The position numbers and the translations under genes were made by a program. From a virus, in IMG/VR virus record IMGVR_UViG_3300044639_000460, positions 1 through 37,561 of that record: 37,561 nucleotides of DNA; one strand, 5' to 3'. The notes under the pieces were generated by a model. The model was not told the DNA's origin and searched no databases. It was given only the letters and a program-made list of their open reading frames with translations. How positions within the stretch are numbered: the first letter of the stretch is position 1; the number at the start of each line of letters is the position of its first letter. Shown piece after piece: positions 7,297 through 13,325 of this stretch.

Positions 7297-9033
7297 TTAG
7301 TTACAATTCCAACGACGTAGTGCTTTGTTAATGTTGCTATCTGGATCTCTTGAAGTTTTTGCTGAAGTTAGTTTTGATTTCATACCTTTCATTCTGCGAC
7401 AAAATGAAGCACGACGTTTTGCTCTTTTGCCGGATGGATTTTTTTCGGTAACAGCAGTCTGTAGTTTTGAACCTGGATTTTCTCTACGATAAGCATTAAC
7501 GGCTGCCTGACTTAAACCATCAGTTTTGTCTTTACGATTAACTTTTTGCCAATCTTCGTCAACTTCAACTTCTTCACCCATTGGTTTCACATATCTTTTC
7601 GATGGACCAGGAGACGCTACAGAACCACCTTGAGGTCCAATTGCTTGAATTAATGGTTGACCTGGAGTAAAATCCGATATTGAATGATGGACCACCCTAC
7701 CACCGGGATAAACTTTTTGAATCTCGTCAGTTACTTCTTGGCGAGATGGAAGTTTTGTTTGTGGGAAGAACATACGAATCGCATAATATTTTCCTCTCCA
7801 GAGAAGAGTGATAGCGATGATATTACCTGTTTGTGCTTGAAGTCTTACTGCTTCTTCTACTTGAGACTTAAATCCTTTGATTGATTCTGGTTTAATGAGA
7901 TCAATCACTTCTGCAAAGGTGTTTCCATTTAAATCTTCAATTGTTTCCTCTGGAACACAGTTTGGAACTATTTTTTTACCTTTCTTTTTCATTCCAACTT
8001 GTTTATACCCAACCCAACACGCTTCCTCCATTTCTCCACTTGCAACATAGTCTGCTGCAGTATCAATGTAATCTGCTGCTTTAGTGATTTTTGACTGAAC
8101 CCACGCCTCTAGCGATCCTTCACCATTCTCTATTTTTGATTGCAGTCTTCTAACAGCATCTAAAATAGTGCTTAATTCTGAACGAGCCATAGAATATTCG
8201 TGATCTCTAACAGAAACTTTATCCCAAGCTTTTTCTCCATATGAACACTCGGATCTAGTTTCTCTTTTAGCACATAGGGGACAATATCTTTCTTCTTCGC
8301 GCATTGTTTCTTCAGATTTGGTTCCCCAATTTGCTGCACCAACTTTACGACATTTGACCAATGCTCCAGATGCATATGCGCTTGGCCACACACTGTAACG
8401 AGACTTTACTTTATTGTAGCAAGCGTCTTTTTTGCCACTGCTTTTACCTTTTTTATCTTTGACTTCTTGTAGATTCATTTCCTCAGTTTTTACATTAGTT
8501 GGTTTTGCCGCGCCAGTTTTTTGTGGTTGATTTGGGTCTTGAATATTTTTTCTTCTTCTTGCTTTTTCTTCTTCATCTTTAGAAAGAGTTCTTTTCATTT
8601 TAGAACTTCCGCACTTTGGAGTAGATGTTTGTCCAGGTTGGCGGGCACAAGGTTTACCTGCCCATTTCCCACCAAGTTGAACCCAACCTTTCTTACCATC
8701 ACTTGATTTTGATTTATTAAACCAGTCGTGAAGACCCTCATCTCCCGAAGAAGTTTCCTCATAAGCCATACCAACTTTAGTATGCTTTATCTCACCCTTT
8801 TGTTTTGCAATTAGTTTTTTGGAATATGTTTGTGCCTTTGAAGCACTTGAAACATTTTCATCAGGAATTCCTTTCTTGGGATTATCAAAAACATCAACAT
8901 CACCATCAGCATCACGATCAACATACTGAACTGTTGAGTGGTGAACTAATTGTTTAAGATCTAAATTGGGATCTAACTGATGTTGTTTCCCTTTTAGATG
9001 TGGTGTTTTGTGAGAAAATTTTTGAAATTTCAT
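7297..9033 (-). CDS. Mosaic cysteine/lysine-rich protein of unknown function between the terminase genes
   Basis: This 578-residue basic protein looks like small modules in series. Residues 39-50 (DRDADGDVDVFD) form an EF-hand/dockerin-like calcium loop. Residues 116-145 contain GWVQLGGKWAGKPCARQPGQ, then TSTPKCGSSK. Residues 203-240 contain DACYNKVKSRYSVWPSAYAS and VKCRKVGAANWG. Residues 250-263 contain CPLCAKRETRSEC, a possible zinc knuckle. Residues 315-362 contain the helical region ending EACWVGYKQVGMKKKG and VPNCVPEE. Residues 400-460 contain LLWRGKYYAIRMFFPQ. The C-terminal 80 residues (GLSQAAVNAYRRENPGSKL to INKALRRWNCN) are very basic. From memory such modules recur in marine T4-like phages and some in giant viruses; no enzymatic function is established. 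Its start overlaps the upstream stop (ATGA). A virion or internal head protein is plausible. Confidence 0.85.
   Translation of the reverse strand: MKFQKFSHKTPHLKGKQHQLDPNLDLKQLVHHSTVQYVDRDADGDVDVFDNPKKGIPDENVSSASKAQTYSKKLIAKQKGEIKHTKVGMAYEETSSGDEGLHDWFNKSKSSDGKKGWVQLGGKWAGKPCARQPGQTSTPKCGSSKMKRTLSKDEEEKARRRKNIQDPNQPQKTGAAKPTNVKTEEMNLQEVKDKKGKSSGKKDACYNKVKSRYSVWPSAYASGALVKCRKVGAANWGTKSEETMREEERYCPLCAKRETRSECSYGEKAWDKVSVRDHEYSMARSELSTILDAVRRLQSKIENGEGSLEAWVQSKITKAADYIDTAADYVASGEMEEACWVGYKQVGMKKKGKKIVPNCVPEETIEDLNGNTFAEVIDLIKPESIKGFKSQVEEAVRLQAQTGNIIAITLLWRGKYYAIRMFFPQTKLPSRQEVTDEIQKVYPGGRVVHHSISDFTPGQPLIQAIGPQGGSVASPGPSKRYVKPMGEEVEVDEDWQKVNRKDKTDGLSQAAVNAYRRENPGSKLQTAVTEKNPSGKRAKRRASFCRRMKGMKSKLTSAKTSRDPDSNINKALRRWNCN
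8884..8919 (-). other. EF-hand/dockerin-like Ca2+-binding loop in the 578-aa protein
   Basis: Codons 39-50 encode DRDADGDVDVFD. Asp at loop positions 1, 3 and 5, Gly at 6, a hydrophobic residue at 8, Asp at 9 and an acidic residue at 12 match the canonical calcium loop. No second loop is evident nearby, so a single dockerin-like or decorative site is more likely than a full EF-hand pair. Confidence 0.55.
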
Positions 9034-9185
9034 TCAACTGGTTTTGACTTAGTTTTTTCACCTCTTGCTCTTTTTCTTCTTGCGGCACAATGGGCACGTT
9101 GAGAAAATCCTTTCGGAGCAGAACAATCAATACTCTTCTTGTATTTATTCGTCCAATCTTCTTGAAACTGTTTAAACGTTTTCAT
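9030..9185 (-). CDS. 51-aa basic protein with capsid-targeting-like N-terminus
   Basis: This small gene is coupled at both ends. Its ATG (9185) lies inside the last codons of gp16 (14-nt overlap) and its TGA overlaps the ATG of the 578-aa gene. The protein starts MKTFKQFQEDW, like the capsid-targeting sequence of T4 internal proteins (for example MKTYQEFIAEA in IPIII), which gp21 cleaves after a Glu. It continues with a small Cys/His/Arg motif, DCSAPKGFSQRAHCAARRKR, and a basic tail. I recall this Cys-Pro-x-Gly-Phe-Ser-Gln-x-Ala-His-Cys motif from other marine myoviruses, without a known function. A role as a packaged head protein binding DNA is inference. Confidence 0.75.
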   Translation of the reverse strand: MKTFKQFQEDWTNKYKKSIDCSAPKGFSQRAHCAARRKRARGEKTKSKPVE

Positions 9186-9606
9186 TTTCTGTTTGTTGCT
9201 TTAAGAACTTTGCCAAATCCGCAGTTGATCCAACAAAAAGAGCATTATTGACTGTTGTTGGTCCTTTAGAAACTTTTTCTTCTTCAATATCTTTAAGTTT
9301 CTTTTGTAAGTCCATTAACTTATCAGTGGCATCGGCAACATTTTTAATCAATTGTCCAGCAACTTCATATGCTCTGGGCATTTCACTTTCCTGAGCAAGT
9401 TCTAAAATTCCATTGATTGCTTCTTGACCTTTTTCGATCAAAGAATAAAGATTTCCTCTTGTATATTCATAATCTTTTTTAATGTCTTCTACTGTAGATG
9501 ATATTGCTTCAACCTTTTCAATTGGAGATTCAACCTCTGCGGAAACAATCTCCCCAGAAATATTAAAAGTTTCATTTAAATTATCGAATTTTTTAGTCAT
9601 TTTCAT
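9172..9606 (-). CDS. gp16: Terminase small subunit gp16
   Basis: This 144-residue protein matches T4 gp16 (164) in plan. It has a central helical segment with DYEYTRGNLYSLIEKGQEA, then ESEMPRAYEVAGQLIKNVAD and KLMDLQKKLKDIEE. T4 has DDYGVVRRNMHF, DSPRHMEVFATLMGQM and ILKLHKDMKDI at matching places. The C-terminal NNALFVGSTADLAKFL corresponds to T4 NNATVFMGSPTELM. The small subunit forms a ring that recognises DNA and regulates gp17. The start at ATG 9606 overlaps the gp15 stop (ATGA) with GGAA about 8 nt upstream; Met3 is a possible alternative. Confidence 0.93.
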   Translation of the reverse strand: MKMTKKFDNLNETFNISGEIVSAEVESPIEKVEAISSTVEDIKKDYEYTRGNLYSLIEKGQEAINGILELAQESEMPRAYEVAGQLIKNVADATDKLMDLQKKLKDIEEEKVSKGPTTVNNALFVGSTADLAKFLKQQTENENV

Positions 9607-10604
9607 AGTGTGTTTCCACTAAATCCAAAATCATCTCCATCTTGAATCAGTGTGTTGTCCGTAGAAGTTATTGATTTAATTTCAGCGCCTGCTAAATGTG
9701 TTGTAATTGTTGTATTGTCTCTTCCTCTATCAACGGTAAGAATATTTCCATTTTTAAGTCTAACGTAAACTTCTTCACCTTCAAGATCCAAATACGTATC
9801 AATCGAAATTGAAGAAGCATTGTTGACTTCTATCAAAATATCTTCTGTTGTTATATCTTTTGTAAGATTTGTAAGAACTGTTCCTGTATAATTTTTAATT
9901 GCCCTTGGTTCCGCAGAATACACAACTTCTCTAGTTGGCGTTGCAGTTGTATCCCCAGTAATATAACTGATAGTGGTCTTTTTGATAATATCTTTCGTTG
10001 CAATCTGTGTTGGTCCAAACAAATAAGTTTTCGCAGTAAATCTTAAAGTATAAATTAAAACTCTTCTTGTAGTAAAATTTCCCTCATAATCATCTTGAAA
10101 TGTTACATTTTCTAAAACTACAGGAATATCTCTTTTTTCGTTAATATCATCTACAAGTTCTACTGATAGGTTGTAAGATGGTTGGAAATAGGGTAAAATT
10201 TGTTCTACAATTTGTAACGCATCATCATTCAGTTTTGACATAATTGAAAGTTCAAATTGCATATTGTATGGAACTGGCATATAAGTTTTTTTGGTTACCG
10301 TTCCATCAGTTGCTGATTTGGATGTAAATGTTTGAGTTGTCGTTACCTTTCTTGATGCATCATAAGTTAGACCGGTAAATTCAAATGACATCCTTGGTAA
10401 TGTGATTTGAATTGGTTTATTTAAATCTGGAGATTGTTCAAGTCTTGCCAGAAATTTTTGAGTTGGACCATATGCCAAAGGAACCTTTATTACATCAATA
10501 ACTTGATTTGAGTTATCAACGTGTTTAATTGATATATCATTAAACAGAGATCCAAAAGATATAACCGTTTTTCTTAGAATCTCGTTATAAAAATACTCAA
10601 ACAT
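9603..10604 (-). CDS. gp15: Tail terminator / sheath stabiliser gp15
   Basis: This 333-residue protein is longer than T4 gp15 (272). gp15 caps the finished tail and joins it to the neck (gp13/gp14). It starts MFEYFYNEILRKTVISFGSL, like T4 MFGYFYNSSFRRYATLMGDL. In the middle are the shared PRMSFEFTGLTYDASRK, YNMQFELSIMSKLNDDALQI and VEQILPYFQPSYN (T4 has VEQILPYFQPHFN). The last ~70 residues are an extension absent from T4: a small module (LEGEEVYVRLKNGNILTVDR, then GRDNTTITTHLAG) followed by the tail DGDDFGFSGNTL. That module resembles ones in gp7 and the DUF4815 protein. A late promoter candidate precedes it. Confidence 0.95.
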   Translation of the reverse strand: MFEYFYNEILRKTVISFGSLFNDISIKHVDNSNQVIDVIKVPLAYGPTQKFLARLEQSPDLNKPIQITLPRMSFEFTGLTYDASRKVTTTQTFTSKSATDGTVTKKTYMPVPYNMQFELSIMSKLNDDALQIVEQILPYFQPSYNLSVELVDDINEKRDIPVVLENVTFQDDYEGNFTTRRVLIYTLRFTAKTYLFGPTQIATKDIIKKTTISYITGDTTATPTREVVYSAEPRAIKNYTGTVLTNLTKDITTEDILIEVNNASSISIDTYLDLEGEEVYVRLKNGNILTVDRGRDNTTITTHLAGAEIKSITSTDNTLIQDGDDFGFSGNTL

Positions 10605-10646
10605 TTTAGTAGTTCCGTATGATACTATTTAACCAAATATAAATTA

Positions 10647-10654
10647 TATTTATG
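10647..10654 (-). promoter_or_regulatory. T4-type late promoter for gp15
   Basis: Minus-strand CATAAATA has one mismatch to the T4 late octamer. The gp14 TAA stop (10652-10650) occupies positions 3-5. The gp15 ATG follows about 43 nt downstream. Confidence 0.6.
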
Positions 10655-12065
10655 GCATTCCAAAAGGATTAGATTCAGTGAAATCTAATATTTTATCTGC
10701 TTCTATTTCTATATCTAAATTGTCAGCATAAGCGTCTTTAATATCCTCTTCGTTAATTGTTGATAAAACATAAGTTGCTGAAGAGGCAGATCCAACTACA
10801 TTTTCTCCCCTGACAAAAGTTCCGGTTACGTTTGAAACCTCCAAAGTGTTGGTGATAGAATTCCAAGATCTTACTCTTGCTGTCACACCACTAGTGCTAC
10901 CAGTTATAATTTCATTGTATTGATAAGTTCCAACACCAACAAATGATGGCGCAGATATTGTAATAGTGGGTGCAGTTGTGTATCCAAGTCCAGAATTTGT
11001 AATTCTGATTGCAGTGATTGATCCTGCTGTGCTTACAACTGCTGTTGCTGCAGCCGATACTGATGCTATTCCAGTAAAAGTTATTGTTGGGGCAGTAGTA
11101 TATCCAGATCCAGCATTAGTTACCGTAATAGGTCCAATGATTCCAGTTCCTATTGATGCTGTTGCTGCAGCTCCAGATCCACCCCCACCAATAAATCTTA
11201 CTCCCGGTGCTACAGTATACCCAGATCCGGGATTTATTAATAATACACTTTGAACAGATTTGTTTTTGGGGTTAACATTATCATTACAAACAACAATACC
11301 ATCAATCATAGTCGCTGTTGCAACACCAGTCGTTCCCCCGGAAGGAGCTGATGATATTGCAACGGTTGGAATACTAGAATAACCTCCACCTCTATTAGTT
11401 AATGTAATATACCTAATTCCACCATTAAGAAATGTTGTTATTGCGGTTGCTGTTGTTCCAACTCCAACCATTGTAAGTGTTTGGGTTACTGCGACACCGC
11501 CTCCAATTCCTCCAGTAGTAACTCCGCCACCAACATTAGTATCATCTATTTCATCAATACCAGTATCAATAACTTCATCTTCATATCTAAAGAGTTCACA
11601 TTTTAAAGTATAAACATATGTCTTTTGTAATTGATAAAATGGTTGCTCGTGCTCTACAAATTTAACTTCAAATAATCTATCACCAAGGGGAAAATAGATT
11701 AGATCTCCTTCTTTTGGACGTGTTCCTAACTTAATATTAGGTTTATTTTGTATAAGAGGGACTATATAACTTTCAAATCTTTCTCTTGATATTGTTATAG
11801 TTAATTCATTAAGTGCTTGTATTCCAAACTTTGAAAGAATGGTAGTATTATCTCCATATCCTTCGTAATTTTCAATGTAAGCTTCTAGTGGATATGCGTC
11901 GTCAAAAGCAGACTCTATTACTTCTCTTAAAACTGTTTTTTCAGTTAAATATTTTCTTGGTAAATAATGAATATCAACCCCATACATACGAAGTTGTTCA
12001 TTGATTAAATCTTGTATTAACCCCTGTTCTCCTTTAGATCCTTGTAAAAAAAATGGATTAAGCAT
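10650..12065 (-). CDS. gp14: Neck protein gp14 with a large glycine-rich insertion
   Basis: This 471-residue protein is far longer than T4 gp14 (256). gp13 and gp14 form the neck that closes the filled head and receives the tail. Residues 1-175 are the family core: MLNPFFLQGSKGEQGLIQDL, then INEQLRMYGVDIHYLPRKY, GIQALNELTITISRERFESY, RPKEGDLIYFPLGDRLFEVK and YVYTLKCELFRYEDE. The final ~35 residues (ADNLDIEIEADKILDFTESN then PFGMP) are also neck-like. Residues ~176-435 between them are an insertion of repeats of the type TNAGSGYTTAPTITF and one SGVTARVRSW module. The start at ATG 12065 lies 2 nt after the gp13 stop, with TAGGA just upstream. Confidence 0.93.
   Translation of the reverse strand: MLNPFFLQGSKGEQGLIQDLINEQLRMYGVDIHYLPRKYLTEKTVLREVIESAFDDAYPLEAYIENYEGYGDNTTILSKFGIQALNELTITISRERFESYIVPLIQNKPNIKLGTRPKEGDLIYFPLGDRLFEVKFVEHEQPFYQLQKTYVYTLKCELFRYEDEVIDTGIDEIDDTNVGGGVTTGGIGGGVAVTQTLTMVGVGTTATAITTFLNGGIRYITLTNRGGGYSSIPTVAISSAPSGGTTGVATATMIDGIVVCNDNVNPKNKSVQSVLLINPGSGYTVAPGVRFIGGGGSGAAATASIGTGIIGPITVTNAGSGYTTAPTITFTGIASVSAAATAVVSTAGSITAIRITNSGLGYTTAPTITISAPSFVGVGTYQYNEIITGSTSGVTARVRSWNSITNTLEVSNVTGTFVRGENVVGSASSATYVLSTINEEDIKDAYADNLDIEIEADKILDFTESNPFGMP
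10761..11540 (-). repeat. Repeat insertion inside gp14 (G-x-G-Y-x-x-x-P-T units)
   Basis: Four degenerate units occur at about residues 226 (GGGYSSIPTV), 280 (GSGYTVAPGV), 319 (GSGYTTAPTI) and 359 (GLGYTTAPTI). Each is preceded by a strand such as ITVTNA or IRITNS and followed by a Gly/Ala-rich link. They are followed by a separate GSTSGVTARVRSWN module. The spacing of about 40-54 residues suggests small beta modules. The same unit appears in gp7, gp8 and the DUF4815 protein. Confidence 0.8.
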
Positions 12066-12069
12066 ATGA

Positions 12070-12915
12070 TCATCCTATCATATCAAGAGGTGGAAGTTCA
12101 TAAGTATTTGACATTTTTTCCATTAAGATATCAATTTCTCTCTGAGCATCATCATACATTTGTCTACCATTCAGTTCTACACCACCTGGAAGTTTAACTC
12201 CAGTAAACTTCATCATATTTTGTCCCCATTGACGTTTGATTAATGATGTTAAATATGGTTTGATAAAAGAATCATTCCAGACTCTTGAATAATCATTTGG
12301 GTCCAGTGTTGAGTAACAATCGATAATAATATACTCATCAACTCTTACAGATCCCCAATCAATATCCAAATAAAGTCTATCTTGCCTTTTATTAAAGCGA
12401 ATTTGTTTTTGTGTGGTAAGTAGAAAATCAAGATCTTCGAGATATGTTTTAACCATTGCATAACTTAAAAGTTCAGTTGTTCCCCAATAATAAATATCAT
12501 TTAAAAATAATTGATATTTTACGCTGAACATATTATGTGTGATGGTATTAGATCCATCAAAATGAAAAATCTTATTTACACCTATAACATTTGGTGGAAC
12601 TTGCAAATAATTACTATTCTCTTCATATGTAAATGTTGTAGCAGTTCCAACTATATTTGTGGTTACCGTTGTAGTTGCAATACCAACAGCAAGGCCACTG
12701 CCTCTAGATCTTCCCCTATCAATGTCATTTTGAGTTAATTTATACTTATAAAAAGTTGGATAAACTCCATCAAAATGCCTTTCTTGGAAAAATTGAATGG
12801 CATCATCAACTAAATCCTCAATTTGCTCATCTGCAACATTAATTTCCAAAACTGGCGCTCCCAGTTTTCTTTTGCAGTAGTCTATTAATTCTTGTCTAGT
12901 AGATGGTTGCGCCAT
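12070..12915 (-). CDS. gp13: Neck protein gp13
   Basis: This 281-residue protein is slightly shorter than T4 gp13 (309). It forms the head-completion neck ring with gp14. Visible features are an N-terminal helical region (TRQELIDYCKRKLGAPVLEI, DLVDDAIQFFQERHFDGVYP), VPPNVIGVNKIFHFDG, NDIYYWGTTELLSYAMVKTY, then the strand with FNKRQDRLYLDIDWGSVRVD, and the C-terminal LIKRQWGQNMMKFTGVKLPG followed by DDAQREIDILMEKM. These follow the known cyanomyovirus gp13 plan. A short V/G/T-rich link (GLAVGIATTTVTTNIVG, about residues 73-89) is of the kind common in this phage. A perfect late promoter lies 18 nt before the ATG. Confidence 0.93.
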   Translation of the reverse strand: MAQPSTRQELIDYCKRKLGAPVLEINVADEQIEDLVDDAIQFFQERHFDGVYPTFYKYKLTQNDIDRGRSRGSGLAVGIATTTVTTNIVGTATTFTYEENSNYLQVPPNVIGVNKIFHFDGSNTITHNMFSVKYQLFLNDIYYWGTTELLSYAMVKTYLEDLDFLLTTQKQIRFNKRQDRLYLDIDWGSVRVDEYIIIDCYSTLDPNDYSRVWNDSFIKPYLTSLIKRQWGQNMMKFTGVKLPGGVELNGRQMYDDAQREIDILMEKMSNTYELPPLDMIG

Positions 12916-12933
12916 TATTTTCTACTTTTTAAA

Positions 12934-12941
12934 TATTTATA
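12934..12941 (-). promoter_or_regulatory. T4-type late promoter for gp13
   Basis: Minus-strand TATAAATA is a perfect T4 late octamer 18 nt before the gp13 ATG. The TAA stop of the upstream 57-aa gene (12939-12937) occupies positions 3-5. Confidence 0.75.
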
Positions 12942-13110
12942 GTTTAATTAGGTCTTTAAGAACTTCTTGTTGCTTTAAATATAATTTCATATAAGCTTTC
13001 GCAACTATTTTTATTTGATCAATATCTTCAACGGCATCTATTTCAATACACGCTTTCATATATTCAAAACTTTTAGATAAGTCCTCCAACTGAATTTCAT
13101 CGGGATCCAT
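12937..13110 (-). CDS. 57-aa hypothetical protein
   Basis: The gene reads MDPDEIQLEDLSKSFEYMKA, then CIEIDAVEDIDQIKIVAKAY and MKLYLKQQEVLKDLIKL. It is predicted mostly helical and acidic, with no cysteine motif or membrane segment. ATG 13110 lies inside the end of the upstream 75-aa gene (14-nt overlap), with TAGGAG 8 nt before it. That is strong support for real translation, although the gene is short. I recall similar small proteins with EDLSKSFEYEK-type starts near gp13 in marine T4-like phages, but no function. A role in tail or neck assembly is suggested only by position. Confidence 0.75.
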   Translation of the reverse strand: MDPDEIQLEDLSKSFEYMKACIEIDAVEDIDQIKIVAKAYMKLYLKQQEVLKDLIKL

Positions 13111-13324
13111 TTACCAAACTCCTAAGTAAATTTTTAATTTCATCAATATCATCTTTCATACTAGCAAGTTCCTCTTCTATATTTTGTACTTTTTGATTCT
13201 CCTCGCTTTTTGCATTTCTTCTAGAAACATACTCTTGATATTCTGACATATTAGTATTGATGATTGAATTTGTATTTTGATCTCTCATTAGATGAGAGTA
13301 TCCTTCAACTTTCAAATAGTCCAT
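13097..13324 (-). CDS. 75-aa hypothetical protein with C-terminal coiled coil
   Basis: The protein begins MDYLKVEGYSHLMRDQNTNS, then SIINTNMSEYQEYVSRRNAK, and ends with a heptad-like helix (VQNIEEELASMKDDIDEIKN, LLRSLVNGSR). The C-terminal helix looks like a short coiled coil, so oligomerisation is likely. ATG 13324 follows the stop of the 2488-aa gene by one base, so translation is probably coupled. Small genes of this type (a conserved start, then a coiled coil) occur at this position in cyanomyoviruses as I recall, without assigned function. An assembly-factor or baseplate role is inferred from neighbours only. Confidence 0.8.
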   Translation of the reverse strand: MDYLKVEGYSHLMRDQNTNSIINTNMSEYQEYVSRRNAKSEENQKVQNIEEELASMKDDIDEIKNLLRSLVNGSR

Positions 13325-13325
13325 A

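Noticed and set aside
9142-9149. AATAAATA octamer on the minus strand inside the 51-aa gene
   Set aside because: It falls in coding sequence (Asn-Lys-Tyr codons), over 100 nt before the next start, and probably arises by chance in AT-rich DNA.
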